Source: Dasania phycosphaerae
GTDB taxonomy: Bacteria; Pseudomonadota; Gammaproteobacteria; Pseudomonadales; Dasaniaceae
DNA: 64,000 nt
Direction: 5' to 3'
Assembly: GCF_026891035.1 (NCBI RefSeq)
Contig: NZ_JAPTGG010000003.1
Coordinates: 186,001-250,000, forward strand
Shown here: positions 34,591-42,702 of the stretch, piece after piece
Layout of the letters: every line of letters begins with the position of its first letter
How positions within the stretch are numbered: the stretch's first letter is position 1
The notes under the pieces: model-generated
Seen by the model: the letters and a program-made list of their open reading frames with translations, nothing else
What the model was told of the DNA's origin: nothing
Database searches by the model: none
Program-made: the position numbers and the translations under genes

Positions 34591-35802
34591 TTAAAGCGCA
34601 GCTTTCAGTGCATCAACCTTATCTGTTTTTTCCCAGCTAAAAGCGGTAAACGTGTCTGACTGTTGTTGGCCGCTTTCGTCTTTCCAGCTATAGGTGTGCT
34701 CAAAGGGCTCGCGGCCAAAATGGCCATAAGTCGCGGTGAGCTGATACATGGGGTGTTCTAAGTCCAGCATCTTGTTAATGCCGTAAGGGCGCAGGTCAAA
34801 TACTTTGCGTATGGCGGCGGCTAATTGATCGTCGCTAACCGTGCCGGTGCCAAAAGTGTTGACCGAAATAGAAGTGGGTTCGGCCACGCCTATGGCGTAG
34901 GACACTTGTATTTCGCAGCGCTCAGCCAAGCCAGCGGCCACTACATTTTTAGCCACATAGCGGCCTGCATAAGCTGCCGAGCGGTCAACCTTTGAAGGGT
35001 CTTTGCCCGAGAAAGCGCCGCCGCCGTGGCGCGCCATACCGCCGTAGGTATCAACAATAATTTTTCTACCGGTTAAGCCGCAGTCACCTACCGGACCGCC
35101 GATAACAAATACGCCGGTGGGGTTGATGTGATATTTAGTGTCGGCGTGCAACCATTCGGCGGGCAATACCGGCAAAATAATATTTTCTATCACGGCTTCG
35201 CGTAAATCATCTAATGCAATTTCGGGGTCGTGCTGGGTGGATAGCACTACCGCATCTATGGCGACGGGCTTGCCGTTTTCATAACGTAAACTCACTTGCG
35301 ATTTTGCATCAGGGCGCAACCAGGGCAGTATGCCTTCTTTGCGCAATTTCGCTTGGCGTTCCACTAAGCGGTGCGAGTAGTAAACCGCGGCAGGCATTAA
35401 GGTGTCGGTTTCGTTAGTGGCATAGCCAAACATTAAACCTTGGTCGCCAGCGCCTTGCTCTTCGGGCTTGCCGCGATCCACGCCTACATTAATGTCTATA
35501 GATTGTTTGCCTATAGCATTGAGTACCGCACAGCTGGCGCCATCAAAACCTACCGCCGAGCTGTTGTAGCCTATGCCGGTGATAACGTCGCGAATAATAT
35601 CTTCTAAATCCACATAGCAAGAGGTTGAGACTTCACCGGCCACTACGGCCATGCCGGTTTTTACCAGCGTTTCTACCGCCACGCGAGCGTTTTTATCTCT
35701 GGCAATAATGGCGTCTAAGATGGCATCTGAAATTTGGTCAGCCATTTTATCGGGGTGGCCTTCTGAAACGGATTCAGAAGTAAAGGTTGAATATTCTGCC
35801 AT
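34591..35802 (-). CDS. metK: S-adenosylmethionine synthetase
   Basis: Makes SAM from methionine and ATP. Signature segments: SVSEGHPDKMADQISDAILDAI at 10-31, GAGDQGLMFGYATNET near 117-132, and GGGAFSGKDPSKVDRSAAYAGRY near 260-282, the phosphate loop. 403 residues, as usual with a small C-terminal extension. AAGGA sits seven bases before ATG on the - strand. The stop of sahR is 38 bases upstream, so both share a transcript. Confidence 0.97.
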   Translation of the reverse strand: MAEYSTFTSESVSEGHPDKMADQISDAILDAIIARDKNARVAVETLVKTGMAVVAGEVSTSCYVDLEDIIRDVITGIGYNSSAVGFDGASCAVLNAIGKQSIDINVGVDRGKPEEQGAGDQGLMFGYATNETDTLMPAAVYYSHRLVERQAKLRKEGILPWLRPDAKSQVSLRYENGKPVAIDAVVLSTQHDPEIALDDLREAVIENIILPVLPAEWLHADTKYHINPTGVFVIGGPVGDCGLTGRKIIVDTYGGMARHGGGAFSGKDPSKVDRSAAYAGRYVAKNVVAAGLAERCEIQVSYAIGVAEPTSISVNTFGTGTVSDDQLAAAIRKVFDLRPYGINKMLDLEHPMYQLTATYGHFGREPFEHTYSWKDESGQQQSDTFTAFSWEKTDKVDALKAAL

Positions 35803-35840
35803 GGTTAATTCCTTACAGGGTTTTCAAATAATGGGTAAGC

Positions 35841-36866
35841 CTAGGGCTTAATAAATTCTCTAATTTGTACGCGAAAGCCATTGAGTTGGGTCAGGTATAC
35901 ACTTTGGCCTTCTGTTAAACCGGCGCTCTCGGCCCAGCTGCTTAAATCTTCGGGCTCAAAACCCAGCCATAAATCGCCACAGGCTTCCTGTGCCCAGAGT
36001 TGGTCGTGGCTGCACAGGTCGGTAATAAATAAGCGGCCCTGTTGATTGAGTAGCTGAGCTAAATCTTTAAACATCTCGGCGGGAGAGGGCACATGATGCA
36101 GCACCATGTTGACCACTATGCTGTCTACCTGAATGCTTTTCAGGCTTTCATGTTTGCTGTCGCCGTGAATAAATTCTATGTTGGCTAGCGCCTGTTGCTG
36201 GGCAAAGGCCTGCGCCTTATTAAGCATTTGCTCGGAGTTGTCCAAGGCATACACGGTGGCAAAGTGCGGTGCTAACTCTGCCAAAAAAGCGCCTTCACCC
36301 GGGCCTACCTCTAAGACATTGCCAGCGGTGTTGGCATTGCGCAGTACCAGGCTGGCGCAGTTGCTGGCGTAAATATCGTAGGCGGCAATTTGCTCTTGTT
36401 GCTCGTTAAAGCTGTCGGCGTGGCGATTAAAAAAATCGCGCGAGCGTTGAGCGCGGTGGTTTTGCACTTCGCTTAGGCGCTTTTCTACCTCGGGGCTTAA
36501 GCGCAACTGGTCGGCGGCATCAAACACTCCACGCTGCAGGGCATCTAGTTTATGGTCCAAGGCATGGTGGGCGCGGCGGTAAAAAATGGTATTGCCTTCG
36601 CGGCGGGTGATTAATAGGCCCGCAGTCGCCAATAGTTTTAAATGATGGCTGAGGCCAGACTGCTTGTAATCCAAGATGGTGCACAGCTCTAACACGCCAA
36701 AAGAGTCGCGGCTTAACACCCGCAAAATATCCAGCCGCAATTGGTCGGCGCTGGCTTTGCACAGTGCCAGCAGGGCGGCCGCGTATTGCTGGGCTTGTTG
36801 GGCCGGGCTGCTGGGGGTGGCTAGGGCATGGGTTTGGCTATTCATGGGGGCGCAGTCTAGCAGCAC
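35841..36866 (-). CDS. sahR: SahR-like ArsR-family regulator fused to a SAM methyltransferase fold
   Basis: N-terminal winged helix of ArsR type (about residues 30-105): DQLRLDILRVLSRDSFGVLELCTILDYKQSGLSHHLKLLATAGLL, where the recognition helix is SGLSHHLKLL. The C-terminal half has a class I methyltransferase fold with VLEVGPGEGAFLAELA near 192. SahR proteins have this build and are known to control SAM-cycle genes with SAH as the signal; P. aeruginosa has the equivalent gene beside metK. GTG 36866 has AGGTG just upstream and is used here; ATG 36845 (MNSQTHALAT) is an alternative with a poor ribosome site. A 28-bp palindrome sits right in front. Confidence 0.85.
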   Translation of the reverse strand: MLLDCAPMNSQTHALATPSSPAQQAQQYAAALLALCKASADQLRLDILRVLSRDSFGVLELCTILDYKQSGLSHHLKLLATAGLLITRREGNTIFYRRAHHALDHKLDALQRGVFDAADQLRLSPEVEKRLSEVQNHRAQRSRDFFNRHADSFNEQQEQIAAYDIYASNCASLVLRNANTAGNVLEVGPGEGAFLAELAPHFATVYALDNSEQMLNKAQAFAQQQALANIEFIHGDSKHESLKSIQVDSIVVNMVLHHVPSPAEMFKDLAQLLNQQGRLFITDLCSHDQLWAQEACGDLWLGFEPEDLSSWAESAGLTEGQSVYLTQLNGFRVQIREFIKP

Positions 36867-36871
36867 TTTGC

Positions 36872-36899
36872 ACCTATATCAAAATATTTTGATATAGGT
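36872..36899. promoter_or_regulatory. 28-bp perfect palindrome, probable SahR operator
   Basis: Half-site ACCTATATCAAAAT (36872-36885) is followed immediately by its exact reverse complement (36886-36899). It lies 5 bases from the GTG start of sahR and overlaps its ribosome site on the - strand. A perfect inverted repeat of this length next to an ArsR-type regulator is what an autoregulatory operator looks like. It may also affect the divergent tkt gene, 145 bases away. Confidence 0.8.
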
Positions 36900-37044
36900 T
36901 TGGCGGTGTCGCCTGAGTCTGGCGCGCTAATTGGCGGAAAAAGCCGTATTTTTAGTCGGCAAATGCACTTATGGGCATTGCTGTATGGGCGTGGGTGCGA
37001 GAAAATAGCCGGCTTTCAAAATGACCTTCTTGGAGTTCCAATCA

Positions 37045-39036
37045 ATGCCGTCACGTAGCGAATTAGCTAACGCCATCCGCGCACTCAGTATGGATGCTGT
37101 GCAGCAAGCCAAATCCGGCCACCCGGGTGCCCCTATGGGTATGGCTGATATAGCCGAAGTACTGTGGAACGACTTCCTACAGCACAACCCCGCTAACCCC
37201 AACTGGCCCGACCGCGACCGCTTTGTACTATCTAACGGCCATGGCTCTATGCTGATTTACTCGCTATTGCACCTCAGCGGCTATGAGCTACCCATAGAGG
37301 AGCTGAAAAATTTCCGCCAATTGCACTCCAAAACCCCAGGCCACCCCGAATACGGTTATGCGCCGGGTATTGAAACCACCACCGGCCCGCTGGGCCAGGG
37401 CATTACCAATGCTGTGGGCATGGCGGTAGCCGAGAAGGCCTTAGCCGCACAATTTAACCGCCCCGGCCATAATGTGGTGGATCACCACACCTATGTGTTT
37501 TTAGGTGATGGCTGTTTAATGGAAGGTATTTCCCACGAAGCCTGCTCGCTGGCCGGTACCTTGGGCTTGGGCAAACTGATTGCCTTTTACGACGACAACG
37601 GCATTTCTATAGATGGTGAGGTTGAAGGTTGGTTTACCGACGATACCCCCAAGCGTTTTGAATCTTACGGCTGGCATGTAGTGCCCGCAGTAGACGGCCA
37701 CGATAGCACTGCGATTAAGCTGGCCATAGAAGAGGCTCATGCCTCGGACAAGCCCACCCTGATCTGCTGTAAAACCATTATCGGTAAGGGCTCGCCTAAT
37801 AAAGAAGGCAAAGAAGATTGCCACGGCGCGCCACTGGGTGATGAAGAGATTGCGCTAGTGCGTGAAACTCTGGGCTGGAAGCACGCACCTTTTGAAATCC
37901 CCGCCGATATTTATGCCGGTTGGGATGCTAAAGAGCAGGGCCAAGCTTTAGAAAGCGACTGGGATAAACGCTTTGAAGCCTATGCCGAAGCTCACCCCGA
38001 GTTGGCCGTAGAGCTGGCCCGCCGTTTAAGCGGCGACCTGCCGGAAGATTTTAGTGCCCAAGCTGAGGCCTATATACAGCAGCTACAAGCCGATGGCGCT
38101 AGCATAGCCTCGCGCAAAGCCTCGCAAAATACCCTAAACGCCTACGGCCCGTTACTGCCTGAGTTATTAGGCGGTTCCGCTGACTTGGCGGGTTCTAACC
38201 TGACCTTGTGGAGTGGTTCTAAAGGCATTAGCGCCGACGATGCCTCGGGCAACTATTTATTTTACGGTGTGCGCGAATTTGCCATGTCGGCGATGATGAA
38301 CGGTATCGCCTTGCACGGCGGCTTTATCCCCTACGGCGCGACCTTCCTGATGTTTATGGAGTACGCCCGCAACGCGGTACGCATGGCTGCTTTAATGAAG
38401 CAGCGCAGCATTTTTGTCTACACCCATGACTCTATAGGTCTGGGTGAAGACGGCCCCACCCACCAGCCGGTAGAGCAACTGACTGCCCTGCGCGCCACGC
38501 CTAATTTGGATACCTGGCGCCCCTGTGATGCGGTAGAGTCAGCGGTGAGCTGGAAAGCGGCGCTGGAGCGCAACGACGGCCCCGCGGCCTTGGTATTCTC
38601 TCGCCAAAATCTAGAGCACCAGCCTCGCACTGCCGAGCAAGTGGCCAACATCGCCAAGGGCGGTTACATCTTAAGCGATTGCGAAGGCGAGCCCGAAGCC
38701 ATACTGATTGCCACCGGCTCGGAAGTGGCTCTGGTGATGGCAGCCAAAGCACAGCTAGCCGATAAAAAGATACGAGTTGTATCTATGCCTTCTACCTCGG
38801 TATTCGACAGACAAGACGCCGCCTACCGCGAAAGCGTATTGCCTAGCAATGTGCTAGCCCGCGTTGCGGTTGAAGCCTTGCACCGCGATTTTTGGTACAA
38901 GTACGTAGGCTTAGATGGCCGTATCGTTGGCATGGAGACTTTCGGTGAGTCGGCCCCGGCAGGCGACTTAATGAAGCACTTTGGCTTTACCGTTGAAAAC
39001 GTTGTAGAAGCGATCAACGACTGCATAGCTGAGTAA
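37045..39036 (+). CDS. tkt: Transketolase
   Basis: Thiamine diphosphate enzyme of the pentose phosphate pathway. ATG 37045 (MPSRSELANAIRAL) has GGAG at 37032-37035 nine bases ahead and gives 663 residues, the same as E. coli TktA. An earlier ATG at 37021 adds eight non-family residues. Motifs: QQAKSGHPGAPMGMADIAEVLW near 20-41, GPLGQGITNAVGMA near 114, the ThDP motif FLGDGCLMEGISHEA near 152 with the Asn in YDDNGISIDG near 184, and THDSIGLGEDGPTHQPVEQL near 467. Followed after five bases by epd. Confidence 0.97.
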   Translation: MPSRSELANAIRALSMDAVQQAKSGHPGAPMGMADIAEVLWNDFLQHNPANPNWPDRDRFVLSNGHGSMLIYSLLHLSGYELPIEELKNFRQLHSKTPGHPEYGYAPGIETTTGPLGQGITNAVGMAVAEKALAAQFNRPGHNVVDHHTYVFLGDGCLMEGISHEACSLAGTLGLGKLIAFYDDNGISIDGEVEGWFTDDTPKRFESYGWHVVPAVDGHDSTAIKLAIEEAHASDKPTLICCKTIIGKGSPNKEGKEDCHGAPLGDEEIALVRETLGWKHAPFEIPADIYAGWDAKEQGQALESDWDKRFEAYAEAHPELAVELARRLSGDLPEDFSAQAEAYIQQLQADGASIASRKASQNTLNAYGPLLPELLGGSADLAGSNLTLWSGSKGISADDASGNYLFYGVREFAMSAMMNGIALHGGFIPYGATFLMFMEYARNAVRMAALMKQRSIFVYTHDSIGLGEDGPTHQPVEQLTALRATPNLDTWRPCDAVESAVSWKAALERNDGPAALVFSRQNLEHQPRTAEQVANIAKGGYILSDCEGEPEAILIATGSEVALVMAAKAQLADKKIRVVSMPSTSVFDRQDAAYRESVLPSNVLARVAVEALHRDFWYKYVGLDGRIVGMETFGESAPAGDLMKHFGFTVENVVEAINDCIAE

Positions 39037-39041
39037 GCAAC

Positions 39042-40070
39042 ATGATAAGGCTGGCAATTAATGGTTATGGCCGCATAGGGCGCTGCGTACTGCGCGCTCT
39101 ATATGAGGGGGGCTACCGCGAGCATATGCAAGTGGTGGCCATTAATGAGCCCGCCGATTTACCCACCATTGTTCACCTCACCAAGTACGATAGCACCCAC
39201 GGCCGCTTTAAGGCCGAGGTGAGCAGCTCGGCGGGCTGCCTGACGGTGAATGGCGATAGCATAGCTATTAGCCATCACGAAGCCCTAACGGATTTGCCCT
39301 GGGGGCAACAGCAGGTGGACTTAGTGTTGGAGTGCAGTGGTCGCTTTGATAGCCAAGCTGCCTTGCAACAGCATCTCACCCAAGGGGCCAAGCGGGTATT
39401 GCTATCGCAGCCCGGCGAAGCCGATATCAACGCCTTGGTTTATGGGGTAAATCACCAGCAATTAAGTGCGGCTGACACCATCGCTTCAGCCGCCTCTTGC
39501 ACCAGTAACTGCATAGTGCCGGTTATCGATATTTTGCATCAGGCCTTCACTATAGAGTCTGGCGGTATTACCACCATACACTCGGTGATGAACGACCAGC
39601 CCGTGCTGGACGGCTATCACCATACCGACCTGCGCAAAACTCGCGCCTCCAGCCACTCGATTATTCCGGTAGATACCGGCCTGGCCCAGGGTATAGATAG
39701 ATTACTGCCCAGTGTGAGCGGCCGCTTTACCGCCAGAGCCTTGCGGGTGCCCACCACCAATGTGTCGGCCATGGATTTATCGGTGATTGTTAAGCAGCCC
39801 GCCACCAGTGCCGCGGTTAATGAGCGCTTACAAGTCGCCGCTCAACAGCAGCTAAAGGGCGTGCTGGGCATTACCTACGAGCCGCTGGCCTCCTGCGATT
39901 TTAATCACGACACCCACTCCGGTGTGGTGGATGCCGCACAAACCCGGGTCAGTGGTAGTTTAGTCAATGTATTGGTGTGGTTTGACAACGAGTGGGCCTA
40001 TGCCAACCGCATGCTGGATATTGCCCAGTATTGGTATGAGCAAATAGACCATGGCAGTGTTTCATCCTAA
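39042..40070 (+). CDS. epd: Erythrose-4-phosphate dehydrogenase (GAPDH family)
   Basis: NAD-dependent dehydrogenase that makes 4-phosphoerythronate for vitamin B6 synthesis. NAD-binding start IRLAINGYGRIGRCVLRAL, then INEPAD near 34-39, where GAPDH usually has a different segment. The catalytic Cys is in ASAASCTSNCIVP near 150, and TIHSVMNDQPVLDGYHHTDLRKTRA near 173-197 is typical of Epd. NxxxWFDNEWAYANRM-type end near 312. The order tkt-epd-pgk-fba is the classic Epd context. A GAPDH role in glycolysis cannot be fully excluded without phylogeny. Confidence 0.9.
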   Translation: MIRLAINGYGRIGRCVLRALYEGGYREHMQVVAINEPADLPTIVHLTKYDSTHGRFKAEVSSSAGCLTVNGDSIAISHHEALTDLPWGQQQVDLVLECSGRFDSQAALQQHLTQGAKRVLLSQPGEADINALVYGVNHQQLSAADTIASAASCTSNCIVPVIDILHQAFTIESGGITTIHSVMNDQPVLDGYHHTDLRKTRASSHSIIPVDTGLAQGIDRLLPSVSGRFTARALRVPTTNVSAMDLSVIVKQPATSAAVNERLQVAAQQQLKGVLGITYEPLASCDFNHDTHSGVVDAAQTRVSGSLVNVLVWFDNEWAYANRMLDIAQYWYEQIDHGSVSS

Positions 40071-40104
40071 TAACGATAACGGACAGCAGTAAAAGGAAAA
40101 CATA

Positions 40105-41262
40105 ATGAGCGTCATCAAAATGGCCGACTTGGCCTTAGCGGGTAAACGGGTATTAATACGTGAAGACTTAAACGTACCCATTAGCGAAGGCCGAGTAACC
40201 AGCGATGCACGCATACGTGCGGCGCTGCCCACCATAGAGCTGGCCTTAAAAGCTGGCGCTAAAGTCTTGCTGATGTCGCATTTGGGTCGCCCCACCGAAG
40301 GCCAATACGAAAGTCAGTATTCACTAGCGCCCGTGGCCGAGCATTTGGGCGATTTATTAAACCGCGAAGTGCCCCTGATTAGCGATTGGCGCGAGGGTGT
40401 AGAGCTGGCCGATGGCGAGTTGGCCCTGCTAGAAAACGTACGCTTTAACCAAGGCGAAAAAGCCGACGACGAGGCGCTGGCCCAAGCCTACGCCAGCCTC
40501 TGTGATGTGTTTGTGATGGATGCCTTTGGCACCGCCCACCGCGCCCAGGCCTCTACTCACGGCGTAGCCAAGTTTGCCGAAGTGGCCTGTGCCGGGCCGC
40601 TATTGGCGGGTGAATTAGACGCGCTGGAAAAAGTCATGGCCAACCCCGCCAGGCCCTTGGTGGCGATAGTGGGCGGTTCCAAAGTTTCGACTAAGCTTAC
40701 GGTACTGGAAACACTATCCGAGGTAGCCGATCAGCTAATCGTGGGTGGTGGCATAGCCAATACCTTTTTGGCCGCCAGTGGTAAGCCGGTAGGTAAGTCA
40801 CTATGTGAGCACGATTTAATTCCGGTGGCACAAACTCTAATGGCCAAAACCACCATACCCGTACCCAGTGATGTAGTGACCAGTAAAGCATGGGGCGGTG
40901 CGGCCGAGCTGAAAAACGCCAGCGATGTGCAGGCCGACGACAGCATTTTTGATATAGGCCCTCAGGCCTCAGCTGAGATAGCTGAGATTTTAAGCAAGGC
41001 CAAAACTATCTTGTGGAACGGCCCGGTGGGGGTGTTTGAATTTGATCAGTTTGGCGCGGGCACTCAAGCCTTAAGCGAGGCCATAGCCAATAGCGCAGGT
41101 TTTTCAGTAGCCGGTGGCGGTGACACCCTAGCCGCCATAGACAAATACAATATCGCCGATAAAGTGTCCTACATCTCTACCGGCGGTGGTGCCTTTTTAG
41201 AATATGTGGAGGGTAAGGTGTTACCCGCTGTGGCCATGTTAGAGCAGCGGGCGAAAGGGTAA
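40105..41262 (+). CDS. pgk: Phosphoglycerate kinase
   Basis: Glycolytic enzyme moving phosphate between 1,3-bisphosphoglycerate and ADP. Segments: KRVLIREDLNVPISEGRV near 15-32, LMSHLGRPTEG near 58, LENVRFNQGEKADD near 111, DAFGTAHRAQAS near 136, GGSKVSTKLTVLE near 188, and ILWNGPVGVFEF near 307, SYISTGGGAFLE near 352. 385 residues versus 387 in E. coli. AAGGA precedes ATG 40105 by nine bases. Confidence 0.97.
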   Translation: MSVIKMADLALAGKRVLIREDLNVPISEGRVTSDARIRAALPTIELALKAGAKVLLMSHLGRPTEGQYESQYSLAPVAEHLGDLLNREVPLISDWREGVELADGELALLENVRFNQGEKADDEALAQAYASLCDVFVMDAFGTAHRAQASTHGVAKFAEVACAGPLLAGELDALEKVMANPARPLVAIVGGSKVSTKLTVLETLSEVADQLIVGGGIANTFLAASGKPVGKSLCEHDLIPVAQTLMAKTTIPVPSDVVTSKAWGGAAELKNASDVQADDSIFDIGPQASAEIAEILSKAKTILWNGPVGVFEFDQFGAGTQALSEAIANSAGFSVAGGGDTLAAIDKYNIADKVSYISTGGGAFLEYVEGKVLPAVAMLEQRAKG

Positions 41263-41320
41263 AAGCTAGCGTTAAGAGCCAAGCTGCAATTGGCAAGAAA
41301 AAGCCTATTTGAAAATAAGG

Positions 41321-41386
41321 GATGCCGAATCGAGTTCGGCGTGACGCAAATTAAGTTGTACCGTCATACCGGCCTTGCGCCGGTAT
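41321..41386. repeat. REP-like interspersed palindromic element
   Basis: Two hairpins lie side by side: GCCGAA (41324-41329) with TTCGGC (41335-41340), and ATACCGGC (41366-41373) with GCCGGTAT (41379-41386), loop CTTGC. The reverse strand reads as RHAELDSAS, a phrase that recurs in false ORFs from this sort of interspersed repeat in many proteobacteria. It sits between pgk and fba. Only one copy is in the window. Confidence 0.65.
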
Positions 41387-41506
41387 CTATTGCCATTACC
41401 GAACAGCGATTTGAACAACGAGAAAACAGAATACAGCCGCGTTAAACATAGCGCGGCGCAAAGACAGTAACAATTAAAACTTAGGTCAATTATAAAGGAA
41501 ACTATC

Positions 41507-42571
41507 ATGGCACTTATCAGCATGCGTCAAATGTTGGATCACGCCGCCGAGCACGGTTACGGCGTACCCGCATTCAACGTGAATAACTTAGAGCAAACTC
41601 GCGCCATTATGGAAGCCGCCCGCGCCACTAACAGCCCGGTGATTATGCAAGCTTCAGCTGGCGCACGTAAGTACGCCGGTGCACCGTTTTTGCGTCATAT
41701 GATTTTGGCGGCTATAGAAGAGTTTCCAGAAATCCCCGTGGTTATGCACCAAGATCACGGCACCAGCCCGGCGGTATGCCAGCGTTCTATTCAATTGGGT
41801 TTTTCATCAGTCATGATGGACGGCTCTTTAGAGGCCGATGGCAAAACCCCTTCTAGCTATGAGTACAATGTAGACGTGACTCAACAAACTGTTGCCATGG
41901 CTCACGCCTGTGGTGTGTCGGTAGAGGGTGAGTTAGGTTGCTTGGGCTCTTTAGAAACAGGTGAGGCCGGTGAAGAAGACGGTGTAGGTGCTGCCGGAAA
42001 ATTAAGCCACGAACAAATGCTAACCGATCCCGAAGAAGCCGCTGACTTTGTTAAAAAGACTAACGTAGATGCCTTGGCAATTGCCTGTGGTACTTCTCAC
42101 GGTGCCTACAAATTTACGCGCCCACCTACGGGCGATATTTTGGCTATAGACCGTATTAAAGCCATACACGAGCGCATACCTAACACGCACTTAGTGATGC
42201 ACGGTTCTTCATCAGTGCCGCAAGATTGGTTAGCGATCATCAATGAGTTTGGTGGCGCCATACCCGAAACCTACGGTGTGCCGGTAGAGCAAATTTGCGA
42301 AGGTATTAAGCACGGTGTACGCAAGGTTAACATAGACACCGATTTGCGTTTGGCCTCTACCGGCGCAGTGCGTCGTTTTATGGCTGAAAACCCTGCCGAG
42401 TTTGACCCGCGTAAATACTTGCAGCAAACCATTAATGCTATGAGAGAAATCGTAGAGGCGCGTTTTGAAGCCTTTGGCACTGCCGGCAACGCCAGCAAAA
42501 TTAAGCCGGTATCACTGGAAGCTATGTTCCAGCGCTATGAGGCTGGTGAGCTAGACGCCAAAGTAAACTAA
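41507..42571 (+). CDS. fba: Class II fructose-bisphosphate aldolase
   Basis: Zinc-dependent aldolase. Seen: YGVPAFNVNNLEQTRAIMEAA near 19-39, VVMHQDHGTSPAVC near 80-93 (catalytic Asp and zinc His), VSVEGELGCLGSLETGEAGEEDG near 139-161, AIACGTSHGAYKF near 193 (zinc His), and HGSSSVPQDW near 231. 354 residues, with the insertion pattern of the Calvin-cycle/Pseudomonas type (class IIB). AAAGGA lies about seven bases before ATG 41507. Separated from pgk by 244 bases containing a REP-like element, so it may have its own promoter. Confidence 0.96.
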   Translation: MALISMRQMLDHAAEHGYGVPAFNVNNLEQTRAIMEAARATNSPVIMQASAGARKYAGAPFLRHMILAAIEEFPEIPVVMHQDHGTSPAVCQRSIQLGFSSVMMDGSLEADGKTPSSYEYNVDVTQQTVAMAHACGVSVEGELGCLGSLETGEAGEEDGVGAAGKLSHEQMLTDPEEAADFVKKTNVDALAIACGTSHGAYKFTRPPTGDILAIDRIKAIHERIPNTHLVMHGSSSVPQDWLAIINEFGGAIPETYGVPVEQICEGIKHGVRKVNIDTDLRLASTGAVRRFMAENPAEFDPRKYLQQTINAMREIVEARFEAFGTAGNASKIKPVSLEAMFQRYEAGELDAKVN

Positions 42572-42588
42572 GTTTGAGTTGAATGCGC

Positions 42589-42613
42589 AAGGCGACCCTA
42601 GGTCGCCTTTTTT
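42589..42613 (+). terminator. Rho-independent terminator after fba
   Basis: Perfect 9-bp stem AAGGCGACC / GGTCGCCTT with loop CTA and a T6 run at 42608-42613, 18 bases after the fba stop. Confidence 0.93.
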
Positions 42614-42702
42614 ATGAGCGCTATTTGGTGCTTGTGTAGCCGTCCATAGGCTTGTTTAACAGCATTGCCTTTTTTGCATGCCCTTAGAGCTAGCTGTGGC
42701 GA

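Noticed and set aside
41305..41523. 72-codon - strand frame with RHAELDSAS
   Set aside because: This phrase comes from an interspersed palindromic repeat read as protein, not from a real gene.
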